Both the position numbers and the translations under genes were made by a program. From IMG/VR virus record IMGVR_UViG_3300024509_000007, positions 1-64,000 of that record: a stretch of 64,000 bases of DNA; one strand, given 5' to 3'. A model generated the notes under the pieces. It had not been told where the DNA came from, did no database searches, and worked only from the letters and a program-made list of their open reading frames with translations. Origin of the DNA: a virus. Shown one piece after another: positions 42,972 to 50,422 of this stretch. Each line of letters begins with the position of its first letter. The first letter of the stretch is position 1.

Positions 42972-43380
42972 TTATTTTTCTCCTCATACAATTTCCTTCA
43001 CAAAAAAATCCGTTCTTTTCATAAAAAGAAATCATATTTGATTCACAATGTAAACACAATTCATGGCACATGTTATCTTTTGCAAAATTATAACAATGTT
43101 CTAATAGTTCATAAGATATATTTTGTCCTCTGTATTTTTTTTGAACACAAAGATTTGTAATATAGCAACTATTTTTATTTTTTTTAGAAAATAAATCTAT
43201 AGTTATAGTTCCAGCTACTATGTTATTAATATAAAAACAAAATATTTTGCTGTTCTTTTTCAACAAATATTGAACAAATCTTTCTAGTTCTATTTTAGCT
43301 ATAAAAAATACACCTATTTCTTTAAGGCAATCAGAATAGCCATTGTATATATCATTTAATGACAATTCTTTAATTTCCAT
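42964..43380 (-). CDS. GNAT-family acetyltransferase
   Basis: 138 residues. CYITNLCVQKKYRGQNISYELLEHCYNFAKDNMCHELCLHC near 72-112 contains the acetyl-CoA pyrophosphate loop (QxxRGxG/N) and the following helix, and NMISFYEKNGFFCEG is the usual C-terminal strand. It moves an acetyl group to an amine; the target is unknown. Its start overlaps the GT4 gene by 11 bases, hinting at sugar or protein modification. Confidence 0.8.
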   Translation of the reverse strand: MEIKELSLNDIYNGYSDCLKEIGVFFIAKIELERFVQYLLKKNSKIFCFYINNIVAGTITIDLFSKKNKNSCYITNLCVQKKYRGQNISYELLEHCYNFAKDNMCHELCLHCESNMISFYEKNGFFCEGNCMRRKINV

Positions 43381-44422
43381 AAATATAATCCGTTATTAAC
43401 GAAGCTGTTTTTTCCCATGTTAATTTTTTCATTTCATCGTATGCCTTTTTATTAAAATTATTTTTAAGGTTTTTCACCTTGATCATTTTACTTGCAAATT
43501 GATTTATAAAATTGTCATCAAGATTTGGCCAATATCCTTGACCAAAAAACCATTTATTATCATATGCTTTTACTAATTTATCTACATTTACCAATTCACA
43601 TATTTCATTGTTTATAAATTCTTTATGAGCAGTAGCATTTGTAGCTATACAATTTTTTCCCATAGAAAGCATTTCTGCTAATTCCATATTCCATCCTTCA
43701 GCCCTAGCAGGAAAAACACCACAATCTGCATATGACATCAATTCAAATAATTCTTGTTGTGTTTTAAATCTATGGCTAATCTTTATTCTTTTGTCAGAAG
43801 AATAATAGCTTTCCCAATTATTTCTTTCTTCTTCGTTTAAAAACGGATTGTCACAATGCATTATAAGTTCAACATCATTGTCAGATGGGAATGCCTTTTG
43901 AAAAGCTTTTATTAAAATGTCATGACCTTTTCTTATTTCCCATTTACCAACATTTAAAAATGTAAATTTGTTTTTGTTTAATGCTTGCTTTGGTTTATCA
44001 AAAATAGAATGATCAACACCAAACGGAGTTTTAAATATTTTTGTTTTAACACCAGAGTTTATAGCTATATCAACAGCCCATTGAGTTGGCAAAAAAATTA
44101 TATCCATACAATTCATTTGATGAACTTCATGTTTTTGTAGTGGCTCTAATTCAAATATTGGTAATGCAGTTCTAATTCCTTTAGATGGATGCATAGATAA
44201 ATCATTTTGATGCCAAATTTTTAAACTTGAAGCATCTTTATCATAAAAATCAGACTTTTTATTTAAATCTTCAAAAAATTGATAATCATTTATAGATTTG
44301 TCTATTTGTCCTATTGGCCATAAAAAAACATCGAGCTTTTTAGCAATTTCTTTAACTATGTTCGTAGATACTATTCCATATCCAAGTTGGTTAACTGGAC
44401 ATACTATATTAATCTTTTTCAT
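43370..44422 (-). CDS. GT4 glycosyltransferase
   Basis: 350 residues. The N-terminus (NIVCPVNQLGYGIVSTNIVKEI) is the acceptor domain with its glycine loop; FPARAEGWNMELAEMLSMGKNCIAT near 255-280 is the donor-site E-x7-E region. TFLNVGKWEIRKGHDILIKAF is the usual start of the C-terminal domain. It is likely a retaining transferase; target unknown. It overlaps the GNAT gene and the small gene upstream. Confidence 0.85.
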   Translation of the reverse strand: MKKINIVCPVNQLGYGIVSTNIVKEIAKKLDVFLWPIGQIDKSINDYQFFEDLNKKSDFYDKDASSLKIWHQNDLSMHPSKGIRTALPIFELEPLQKHEVHQMNCMDIIFLPTQWAVDIAINSGVKTKIFKTPFGVDHSIFDKPKQALNKNKFTFLNVGKWEIRKGHDILIKAFQKAFPSDNDVELIMHCDNPFLNEEERNNWESYYSSDKRIKISHRFKTQQELFELMSYADCGVFPARAEGWNMELAEMLSMGKNCIATNATAHKEFINNEICELVNVDKLVKAYDNKWFFGQGYWPNLDDNFINQFASKMIKVKNLKNNFNKKAYDEMKKLTWEKTASLITDYIYGN

Positions 44423-44582
44423 TCGTCTTCTTTTCTAGCAAAACAACCCCAGACATTTCCATTTCAATAAGTCTAGCAGCTTTTTTTTCTGCTCTTTGCC
44501 ATTTATCTTCTTCATAGGTCATTATTAAAGACCTTTTCTTTTTGTCTGGGAGAATGCCCCATATTTCATAGTATACGGACAT
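44409..44582 (-). CDS. Small helical protein with SD-in-loop start
   Basis: 57 residues, starting from an ATG with AGGAG six bases upstream. A charged helix (EEDKWQRAEKKAARLIEMEMSG) with no known family. The start codon is embedded in a hairpin with the ribosome site in the loop (ATAGCAG, 15-base loop, CTGCTAT), implying controlled translation. Its end overlaps the GT4 start. Confidence 0.65.
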   Translation of the reverse strand: MSVYYEIWGILPDKKKRSLIMTYEEDKWQRAEKKAARLIEMEMSGVVLLEKKTNEKD

Positions 44583-44609
44583 AGCAGACTCCTATATTGA
44601 GACTGCTAT
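44581..44609 (-). promoter_or_regulatory. Hairpin holding the ribosome site, before the 57-residue gene
   Basis: On the reverse strand ATAGCAG (44609-44603) pairs with CTGCTAT (44587-44581), seven perfect pairs, around a 15-base loop containing AGGAG. The start codon falls on the 3' arm. Such a layout can block or gate initiation by a protein or RNA binding to the hairpin. Confidence 0.6.
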
Positions 44610-44624
44610 TAAATACACTTTTTT

Positions 44625-44903
44625 TTATGACAATGTTTTAATGAACTTCTCTAACTTTATGCCAAAAATTTCTTTTAGATAACCTTTTTGACACAAATTG
44701 AATATACAAGAGTCTAACTCTTTTGATCCAAAACGACCAATTGATTCAGATGGTTTTTGCTTAAAGTATAAATTTAACTTTTCTTGTATTTCATTTTTAG
44801 TTAATAGGCAATCGTCTGGAAGTATTTGATATAAAATGCTTTCGATTGATGTATCAAACTTTTGACCAGTTCTACCATTTCTTTTTGCATAATGTGTCTT
44901 CAT
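44625..44903 (-). CDS. Small protein, winged-helix-like
   Basis: 92 residues. LTKNEIQEKLNLYFKQKPSESIGRFGSKELDSCIFNLCQKGYLKEIFG has the spacing of a winged helix. Its start is within a perfect nine-pair hairpin whose loop holds GGAGG. It could be the regulator of its own cluster, but this is inference. Confidence 0.55.
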   Translation of the reverse strand: MKTHYAKRNGRTGQKFDTSIESILYQILPDDCLLTKNEIQEKLNLYFKQKPSESIGRFGSKELDSCIFNLCQKGYLKEIFGIKLEKFIKTLS

Positions 44904-44924
44904 AACATTGCCTCCGTTATGAAG
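44898..44924 (-). promoter_or_regulatory. Nine-pair hairpin sequestering the ribosome site
   Basis: Reverse strand: CTTCATAAC, loop GGAGGCAAT, GTTATGAAG, a perfect inverted repeat. GGAGG is fully in the loop and the ATG (44903-44901) is in the 3' arm. A TATAAT sequence lies just upstream, so transcription may start close by. The pattern resembles translational operators such as phage coat or RegA sites. Confidence 0.65.
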
Positions 44925-44938
44925 TCATTATAGAAATT

Positions 44939-45121
44939 TTAAGATGGTTTGTCTATTTCGGTGTTTTGTTTTTTTCTTAAAAAATCAAACTTTGCTTTGT
45001 TTAAATCTGTTATAAACTCATATAAATCACTTATGTTTAATTTATAAGAATGTTTATTTATAAACAAAGTAATGTCATTATTTTCTTCTGCTGTTTTTAC
45101 TTTAAAATTAAACATTACCAT
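44939..45121 (-). CDS. Small hypothetical protein
   Basis: 60 residues with beta then helical character (FNFKVKTAEENNDITLFINKHSYKL, SDLYEFITDLNKAKFDF). Its start overlaps the peptide deformylase stop by 7 bases. Unrecognised. Confidence 0.5.
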   Translation of the reverse strand: MVMFNFKVKTAEENNDITLFINKHSYKLNISDLYEFITDLNKAKFDFLRKKQNTEIDKPS

Positions 45122-45606
45122 TCTCTAGGACTTGGTGAATTTTCCCATTGAAAATCATGAATTGTTTTACCAAAAAGATGAGCTATTTCATGTTGTATTA
45201 AAGCCGATTCAAAAAGATTTGTTTTGTTTATATCCATGTTTTCAAGTTGACCAAAAAACATTTCTTCTTTTGAATAATCAGATTTTACTTTTATCCAATC
45301 ATGTCTAAAAACGGTGAGTCTTTGATCTGGAAAACTTAAACACTCTTCTTCATGAGCAAACTTTGATTTTGAAAAATCTGTAATTACTGGATTTATCAAA
45401 ATTAGCGGTTTATTTTTTATTAAAACAACTACTACAGAAGCATTAATTCCAAGCTGATTAGCAGCTATTCCAGCTGCTTTATTCTTATTTTTTTTATTAA
45501 AATCTTGTATAAAAACAACAAGTCTTCTTGCTATTTTTCTACCTTCTTTTATGTTTATAAAATTGCATTTTGTCTTAAGAAGTGGATTTTCCGTTAGAAT
45601 CCTCAT
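45115..45606 (-). CDS. def: Peptide deformylase
   Basis: 163 residues. GIAANQLG near 46-53 (motif 1, GxGLAAxQ), EECLSFP near 87-93 (motif 2, EGCLS), and QHEIAHLFG near 138-146 (HExxH zinc motif) are all present. It removes the formyl group from new proteins. Phage deformylases are common in marine and freshwater phages, where they may support host photosystem or phage protein turnover. The start overlaps the upstream gene by 32 bases. Confidence 0.9.
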   Translation of the reverse strand: MRILTENPLLKTKCNFINIKEGRKIARRLVVFIQDFNKKNKNKAAGIAANQLGINASVVVVLIKNKPLILINPVITDFSKSKFAHEEECLSFPDQRLTVFRHDWIKVKSDYSKEEMFFGQLENMDINKTNLFESALIQHEIAHLFGKTIHDFQWENSPSPREW

Positions 45607-46084
45607 TCAAATATTCCTCTATGTCTTTATTTATCTGTTTAGTTTTAACAAGTCCTGGTGGTATTACAGCAAATCTACATGCTCCGTCCATTTCTATTTC
45701 TTGATCTAAAATAGCACATGCATTTTCAGATTTATGTAACGCACAATTACCGCATTTTACGCCAATATCTTTTGTTGAGTTAGTAGAAGCGCCCTCATAA
45801 CCAACCCAAATACCTTCGCCTTTATCTAAAGGACCAATTTTTTCAGCAAGAGAAAGCAATGCATTAGCTAATTCCTTTTCATCATCACTTAAACTATCGT
45901 AAAGACTTTTTCCAGCCCATTCAGCAGCTTTTTCACGCATAATTTTTGCAAACTTTTCTGGCCCTTCAATAGCCACGCCTTGTTTAATAGCTTGATTCTT
46001 TCCCTCTTTGCCAGTATAGCATTTGCCTTGATCGCCCCATTTCCAACCGTTTTTACCATTGTCGCTGCATTTTTTTAATGGCAT
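45575..46084 (-). CDS. Hypothetical protein with cysteine-rich C-terminal domain
   Basis: 169 residues. The N-terminus (GWKWGDQGKCYTGKEGKNQAIKQGVAIEG) contains the YKWGxxGKCYT pattern of a short module found in many phage head or scaffold-related proteins. The C-terminal part has four cysteines (CGNCALHKSENACAILDQEIEMDGACRFA) in a spacing that could hold an iron-sulphur centre. The two modules suggest a virion-associated protein. Confidence 0.55.
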   Translation of the reverse strand: MPLKKCSDNGKNGWKWGDQGKCYTGKEGKNQAIKQGVAIEGPEKFAKIMREKAAEWAGKSLYDSLSDDEKELANALLSLAEKIGPLDKGEGIWVGYEGASTNSTKDIGVKCGNCALHKSENACAILDQEIEMDGACRFAVIPPGLVKTKQINKDIEEYLNEDSNGKSTS

Positions 46085-46458
46085 AACAATCTCCTAACTA
46101 TAAGTTTACAAATTTTTAAGAAATATTTTTCCTTAAAATTAGATTTCATCGCATTTACATCCTTGTGAACCCATTGAATATTTTCCTTAGTGTATCCTAA
46201 ATCATTATCTATTCTATCCATAGAAGCAGTTCCTAAATGATAAATTTCTTTACCGTTTTTTCTGCATAAATATTTTAAATGAGTTATTTTTATTCCTGTG
46301 TAAATACATCTTCTATTTTGTTTTAGGAAAATATCCCAAGCTTCTTCTTTAGTTATATTAAATTCTATATTTCTTTTTTTTGCGTTTTTTTTAGCTAAAG
46401 CCCAATATTTACCAGATATTTCTCCGACTGTTGAATTATTATATGCTTTTCTAGACAT
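46075..46458 (-). CDS. HNH endonuclease
   Basis: 127 residues. CIYTGIKI near 51 and SMDRIDNDLGYTKENIQWVHKDVNAMKSNF at about 79-108 give the HNH pattern with the DRID-x-GY signature of phage homing HNH nucleases. It may be a mobile element in its own right. The start follows a seven-pair hairpin and AGGGG. Confidence 0.8.
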   Translation of the reverse strand: MSRKAYNNSTVGEISGKYWALAKKNAKKRNIEFNITKEEAWDIFLKQNRRCIYTGIKITHLKYLCRKNGKEIYHLGTASMDRIDNDLGYTKENIQWVHKDVNAMKSNFKEKYFLKICKLIVRRLLCH

Positions 46459-46465
46459 AATACCC

Positions 46466-46489
46466 CTAGTATTAAATACACTATACTAG
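46466..46489 (-). promoter_or_regulatory. Hairpin in the HNH gene leader
   Basis: Reverse strand CTAGTAT, loop AGTGTATTTA, ATACTAG: seven perfect pairs. The loop contains GTGTATTTA, also found before the gene at 44582 (GTGTATTTAATA), so it could be promoter, operator or terminator. The 46459-46505 gap holds nothing else recognisable. Confidence 0.4.
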
Positions 46490-46505
46490 AGGATTATTTG
46501 CTTGT

Positions 46506-46871
46506 TTAAGTTGGACCTATTGGGTTACTAAAATTAACAGCGCTTTTATTGCATCCGCAACCACCTTGTTTTGGTTGTGCTTGATTAACTTGATTAACCT
46601 GTCCTGCTATATTTTGTGGAATAGGAGCATTAAATATATCCCATTTTCCAGCAGGGCATTTTTCAGAAGCCCATGTATTTTTGATATTTAAAAAACAACC
46701 ACATAGCTTGCATGTTCCTTCTGGAGTTTTATTTTCGCAAGAGTTACATATATTCATTCTGTCATGAAATACATTTAATGGAACACGCTGAAATCCAGTA
46801 GCTGCATGTTTAACAACTGCTTTTGTAAAATTAACAGCTTTTTGAAATATACCAGGTACTGGTTCGCTCAT
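46506..46871 (-). CDS. Zinc-binding small protein
   Basis: 121 residues. CNSCENKTPEGTCKLCGCFLNIKNTWASEKCPAGKW near 42-77 is a cysteine-rich module known in many phages as a zinc-ribbon domain of unknown role; the final CGCNKS adds a further knuckle. The surrounding glutamine-rich region is flexible. It overlaps the HNH-like gene by four bases. Confidence 0.6.
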   Translation of the reverse strand: MSEPVPGIFQKAVNFTKAVVKHAATGFQRVPLNVFHDRMNICNSCENKTPEGTCKLCGCFLNIKNTWASEKCPAGKWDIFNAPIPQNIAGQVNQVNQAQPKQGGCGCNKSAVNFSNPIGPT

Positions 46872-47173
46872 GGTCGATACTCCACTTTTAACCTATAATC
46901 TCTACAGTCTTTTATAACATTTTTATTATATGATTTCCAGCTTTTCAAATGCCCAAAAACAAAATGACATGTTTCGCATAAAACTACCAAATTAGATTCT
47001 TCAAGCTCTAAAGTTTTATCTATGCTAAATGGTATTATGTGATGACAAGTAAGTTCCTTTTTTACTCCGCACGACAAGCACTCACCGCTTTCTTTTATAA
47101 GTTTATCTCTTAACGATGACCATTTTCCTGATCTTGGAGTTCCAAAGAATATTGATTTTAAAAAATTAATCAT
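46868..47173 (-). CDS. HNH-like endonuclease
   Basis: 101 residues. CLSCGVKKELTCHHIIPF near 33-50, then LVVLCETCHFVFGH near 63-76: the HH-N-H pattern of small HNH nucleases with CxxC zinc pairs. It may be a terminase-linked or defence/attack nuclease; no terminase is seen nearby. Confidence 0.75.
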   Translation of the reverse strand: MINFLKSIFFGTPRSGKWSSLRDKLIKESGECLSCGVKKELTCHHIIPFSIDKTLELEESNLVVLCETCHFVFGHLKSWKSYNKNVIKDCRDYRLKVEYRP

Positions 47174-47348
47174 TGTTTATTTTTAATTCTTTTGTTTCAA
47201 ATTTTGATAAAACCATATCTCTTCTTTTGTCTTTACACTTATTGCAAAATCTTATGTTTATTGGATCTATAGAAAAAAACATTTTGTTACACCAACCAAG
47301 ACAATTAACCATTTTTCCTTTTGCCAGATTTTGACTTTTTTTCTTCAT
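47166..47348 (-). CDS. CLGWC zinc-finger protein, paralogue of 56554-56718
   Basis: 60 residues from the ATG after the MKEKQ lead. MVNCLGWCNKMFFSIDPINIRFCNKCKDKRRDM pairs two cysteine sets (CLGWC and CNKC). A second gene in the window at 56554-56718 has the same motif (CLGWCDKEF...CPKC). These small proteins are a family of DNA- or RNA-associated zinc fingers in phages; function unknown. Confidence 0.6.
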   Translation of the reverse strand: MKKKSQNLAKGKMVNCLGWCNKMFFSIDPINIRFCNKCKDKRRDMVLSKFETKELKINND

Positions 47349-47811
47349 TTGTTTCTCTTTCAAAAACTATTGCGTCTTTATCTTTTCCAAAGTAATCAAA
47401 CTTTAATTTTCCTTTAAAACCTCTATTTTTAAAGAAAGTTATACTTTCCATATCATTTTCTTTAACATAAGCAATTATTTTTGAAAAGTTTAAATTTTCA
47501 ACAAAATTAAGTAATGTAGAACCAAATCCGTTTTTTCTTAAAACTGGATCTATAACTAATTTATTTATTATTAAAAAATCATCTTCTTTTGAAAAAGCAA
47601 TAAATCCAATTATAGTATTGCTAACTTGACAAATATATATAGATGTATTCTTTTTTCTAACATAATCAATAAATTCTTGTTCTTTCCAGCCGTTATTTGT
47701 TTTTAAAACCCCAAAATCAGGATCTTCTATTAGATTTGAATCTTCTTCTATTCTGACTAAATCAACTATATTTCTTTTTAAGGCGATTTTTGTTTCTGCT
47801 ATTTTTTTCAT
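47305..47811 (-). CDS. GNAT-family acetyltransferase
   Basis: 168 residues. ICQVSNTIIGFIAFSKEDDFLIINKLVIDPVLRKNGFGSTLLNFVENLNF near 55-105 contains the RxxGxG acetyl-CoA loop (LRKNGFGS). MESITFFKNRGFKGK is the C-terminal strand. The basic tail overlaps the zinc-finger gene by 44 bases. The target is unknown. Confidence 0.8.
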   Translation of the reverse strand: MKKIAETKIALKRNIVDLVRIEEDSNLIEDPDFGVLKTNNGWKEQEFIDYVRKKNTSIYICQVSNTIIGFIAFSKEDDFLIINKLVIDPVLRKNGFGSTLLNFVENLNFSKIIAYVKENDMESITFFKNRGFKGKLKFDYFGKDKDAIVFERETNEEKKSKSGKRKNG

Positions 47812-48158
47812 GTTGCACCACGCTTTTTAATGCGTATCATTCTAACATACTTTTATCAGACGATAAGCAAAAGGTAATGGCGTTAAATAAAAACTCAAAT
47901 GTCCGGTTCTTTCGACCATTCCTACACCGGAATAAGCTTATCACCGAAGGGTAAATACCCCAAGGGTTCTGGTTGGTAGCCAAACCAACATGGAGCAGAG
48001 AAGTAATAGTAAATCAAAAATTGAGAATGGACTTACCCCCTGTCCGCTCAAACCTAGATGATTTTACAAATCTATTTACTATTCACCCTGTAGAGGCTTA
48101 TGGTAAAAGGCTCTGTTTTAATTAAATCTCTTAGAATATCTAGGAGATAATGGGGGTT
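47812..48158 (+). ncRNA. Gene-free GC-rich interval, predicted structured RNA
   Basis: 347 bases with no convincing open frame and G+C near 43% in 47881-48060 against about 25% around it. Helices on paper: TCCGGT/ACCGGA (47902-47907 with 47926-47931); GTTGG/CCAAC (47972-47976 with 47985-47989); AATAGTAAAT/ATTTACTATT (48005-48014 with 48074-48083), enclosing TTGAG/CTCAA with GGAC/GTCC and AGAT/ATCT; AGAG-CTT/AAG-CTCT (48092-48099 with 48107-48114); ATCTC/GAGAT (48126-48130 with 48144-48148). A TTGCAC-16-TATCAT promoter at 47813-47840 points rightward, which is why + is given, but the reverse strand could also be transcribed. Confidence 0.5.
47813..47840 (+). promoter_or_regulatory. Sigma70-like promoter before the structured RNA
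   Basis: TTGCAC (47813-47818), a 16-base spacer, TATCAT (47835-47840). The spacer contains ACGC and GCGT arms of a small hairpin. On the other strand TAGAAT lies nearby and could serve the GNAT gene, so this may be a divergent control region. Confidence 0.4.
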
Positions 48159-48626
48159 TTATGCAAAATAATACCAATTTGGTTGATTTCTATTTTTCCA
48201 TTCAGCAATATGAGATTTTGCTTTTATATAATAGTTCTTATATCCATCTATTGGGTTTGTTTGCTTTAATTCATTTGGCATAGCTTGAACAAATTCTGTC
48301 ATTTCAGTATTTTGAACTTTACAAGCATATGTTAAACATTCTTTAATTATTGCTTCGCATTTATGTACTTTTTCATACCGATAAGTATATTCTCTACAAA
48401 GTTCTAAACCTAATTCACATAACCAAACAAAATTACCCATGCTTTCTCCTGCCCAAATAGTGCATGGGTGTTTGACATGAGTTGATTTATAAGGTGTTTT
48501 AACTCCATTTTGATTAAGAACTGTACAAAGCATTTGAGCCGTTTCTAAAGGCATTTTAACAACATGTTTGTTTACATGCCATTCAGCAGCTTGTCTTGGG
48601 TTTTTGTCTAACACAAATATGTTCAT
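48159..48626 (-). CDS. Conserved phage hypothetical protein
   Basis: 155 residues. NIFVLDKNPRQAAEWHVNKHVVKMPLETAQMLCTVLNQNG at the start, then HPCTIWAGESMGNFVWLCELGLELCREYTYRY, is a family found in many phages (conserved DxxP..A....D.H..KM..E..Q.L pattern) of unknown biochemical function. Its start has AAGGAG. It is the first gene of the long reverse block. Confidence 0.75.
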   Translation of the reverse strand: MNIFVLDKNPRQAAEWHVNKHVVKMPLETAQMLCTVLNQNGVKTPYKSTHVKHPCTIWAGESMGNFVWLCELGLELCREYTYRYEKVHKCEAIIKECLTYACKVQNTEMTEFVQAMPNELKQTNPIDGYKNYYIKAKSHIAEWKNRNQPNWYYFA

Positions 48627-48675
48627 AACTTACTCCTTTAACATTTTATTCGCTTATTAGGGTGTAGTATTTATT
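48627..48675. promoter_or_regulatory. Divergent intergenic region with CGAATAAA element
   Basis: 49 bases between two start codons facing apart. On the reverse strand GCGAATAAA (48653-48645) lies 18 bases before the reverse ATG; the same sequence recurs before other reverse genes. On the forward strand GGGTGTAGTATTTATT precedes the forward ATG. Promoters for both directions must lie here. Confidence 0.5.
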
Positions 48676-49356
48676 ATGAAAATTATATTTGATCATATAA
48701 ATGGTTTTGGAAAAGTTTCAAATCAAGATTTGATTTATACACCTATTTTTGCTTACCCAGATATAAATGATAACTTTGATGATTTGCTTGAGCAAGGATG
48801 GTTGCCTTGGGATAATTATTGGTTTCAATCTCGAAGTGTCAGATACAACCTTTCAAAAATCGAATTCCATAAAAAAACAAAAAAACTTGCAAAAAAAATA
48901 GAATATCAAATTGGAAAACCTTCAAATGAAGATATTTTAAGAATTTCAAATTCATATCAATCTAAAAAAGGTTTTATAAGTGAACATGTTTTTGACAATG
49001 AATTAATGTTAGAAAATACTATACAATATTTTTATGAATCAAATCTAATAGGATTTGTTTGTTATAAACTATTTAAAAAATCATTCATAGGTGTTCAGTT
49101 TGCTTGGGATTATGAAAAACCGTCTTTATCTTTAGGAAGTATAAGTACACTAATAGAATGCACTTTAGCAAAAAGATCTGGGTGTATTTATTATTATATG
49201 ATGGGCGGTTATGAAGAATGTTCTCTTTATAAAAATCAGTTTAATGGCTTTGAATGGTGGACAGGTAAAGAATGGTCAAGCGATAAAGAACTTTATCAAA
49301 GTTTATGCAGGAGAGATTCTTTAATAGAGATAAAAAATGTCAATTGTAATATATGA
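48676..49356 (+). CDS. Arginyl-tRNA-protein transferase (ATE)-like protein, GNAT fold
   Basis: 226 residues. Residues about 128-195 read LIGFVCYKLFKKSFIGVQFAWDYEKPSLSLGSISTLIECTLAKRSGCIYYYMMGGYEECSLYKNQFNGFEWW. These follow the C-terminal domain of ATE enzymes (SLGxxSILxEI, then YxYLGYYIxxCxxMxYKxxFxPxE), with the acyl-transfer GNAT fold. The N-terminal cysteine-rich domain of true ATE is absent. It could attach an amino acid to protein N-termini or act on another acceptor. The gene opens the forward island and overlaps the next by 20 bases. Confidence 0.6.
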   Translation: MKIIFDHINGFGKVSNQDLIYTPIFAYPDINDNFDDLLEQGWLPWDNYWFQSRSVRYNLSKIEFHKKTKKLAKKIEYQIGKPSNEDILRISNSYQSKKGFISEHVFDNELMLENTIQYFYESNLIGFVCYKLFKKSFIGVQFAWDYEKPSLSLGSISTLIECTLAKRSGCIYYYMMGGYEECSLYKNQFNGFEWWTGKEWSSDKELYQSLCRRDSLIEIKNVNCNI

Positions 49357-49555
49357 GCCAAGACAAGAATTAGAAGTTGAAACACCTAAAGGAAGAGGAA
49401 GAATTTGGCTCGTAACTGAATATGGTACTGAGATAGAAAAAATATTTACAGTTATATTAAATAATGGCTTAATATGGGAATTTACTAATAAGGATGTTGT
49501 TGCAACAAAAAATATAACTATGGGAAGAACAAATGTCGATTGCAAACCAAATTAA
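49337..49555 (+). CDS. Small beta-rich protein
   Basis: 72 residues: SIVIYEPRQELEVETPKGRGRIWLVTEYGTEIEKIFTVILNNGLIWEFTNKDV, a small barrel-like chain of strands. Not recognised. It overlaps the ATE-like gene by 20 bases and the HAD gene by 23, so it belongs to the same transcript. Confidence 0.5.
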   Translation: MSIVIYEPRQELEVETPKGRGRIWLVTEYGTEIEKIFTVILNNGLIWEFTNKDVVATKNITMGRTNVDCKPN

Positions 49556-49925
49556 ACAGTTTTTTTCTGTATCTTCTGTTGTTATTGTAGATATAGATAA
49601 TACCGTTTTAAGAAATGGTATATATCCAATAAAAAAAATGGTTGATTATATAAATGAATTGTCAAAAGATCATAAAATATATATGATTACTGGAAGACCA
49701 GAATCTAATAGATCAGAAACTGTTAAATCATTAAAAAAAGCAGGATTGAAATACAATCGCTTAATGATGAATAACATTGGTGGAAGTCCAAAAGATCAGC
49801 TAGAGTCTAAAAGAAAACATGCACAATCAATAAAAGATAAAATTATATTAGCTATAGATGATAATCCAAAAGCTAGAAATGTATATAAAAAATTAGGCAT
49901 TAAAACTAAATCTCCTAAAAAATGA
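49533..49925 (+). CDS. HAD-family phosphatase-like protein
   Basis: 130 residues. VVIVDIDNTVL at about 16-26 (motif I DxDxT), IYMITGRPESNR near 49-60 (motif II T/S), and ILAIDDNPKARN near 106-117 (motif IV DD). It resembles the phosphatase part of polynucleotide kinase/phosphatases and acid phosphatases of phage type. It would remove phosphates from nucleotides or small molecules; no kinase domain is attached. Confidence 0.8.
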   Translation: MSIANQIKQFFSVSSVVIVDIDNTVLRNGIYPIKKMVDYINELSKDHKIYMITGRPESNRSETVKSLKKAGLKYNRLMMNNIGGSPKDQLESKRKHAQSIKDKIILAIDDNPKARNVYKKLGIKTKSPKK

Positions 49926-50422
49926 TTAAATTTATAACAAAAGCAGACTATAATAAAAAGTGTTTAGAAGATAAATATTTTATAAATAGATGGAATTATT
50001 ATAATGATGCTATAGAACTAGCAAAGAGTTTAAGTCCTCAGTCTGTTCTTGAATTAGGTTGCTCATCTTTTCCGCTATGTTTAAATTCAACAAGAATAGA
50101 TTCAAAATATAATAGTGAAATCAATCATGTTTTTGATTGCACAAAAACCCCTTGGGATTTTAAAGAAAGATTTGATTTATTAATATGTTTACAAACTTTT
50201 GAACATTTTAAAAACAAACAAACAGAAGTATTTAATCAAATAAAAAAAATAGTTAACAAAGCTATAATATCAGTTCCATATAAGTGGAATAAACCAAATA
50301 ACTGTCATCATAATATAGATGAAAATACATTATTGAAATGGTTTGAAATAAAACCAACTTTTGAAAAAATATCTATTGACTCTAATAGAAAAAGATTAAT
50401 ATGTCTTTATGAATTTTTTTGA
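49922..50422 (+). CDS. Class I SAM-dependent methyltransferase
   Basis: 166 residues. SVLELGCSSFPLCL at about 39-52 is the SAM-binding loop; FDLLICLQTFEHFKN near 89-103 is motif III with the EH pair (EHF) of the methyltransferase 11 type. The C-terminal strands ICLYEFF complete the fold, but the protein is short, so it may be a minimal enzyme. Coupled to both neighbours by short overlaps. Confidence 0.7.
   Translation: MIKFITKADYNKKCLEDKYFINRWNYYNDAIELAKSLSPQSVLELGCSSFPLCLNSTRIDSKYNSEINHVFDCTKTPWDFKERFDLLICLQTFEHFKNKQTEVFNQIKKIVNKAIISVPYKWNKPNNCHHNIDENTLLKWFEIKPTFEKISIDSNRKRLICLYEFF

Noticed and set aside
47812-48158. tmRNA, RNase P RNA or group I intron
   Set aside because: No tag peptide frame, no RNase P core sequence and no recognisable P7/P3 core; flanking genes are intact on both sides.
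4887-48626. Bacterial chromosome segment rather than a phage
   Set aside because: Gene density, overlaps, lack of housekeeping genes, phage-type replication set and virion-type proteins favour a phage.
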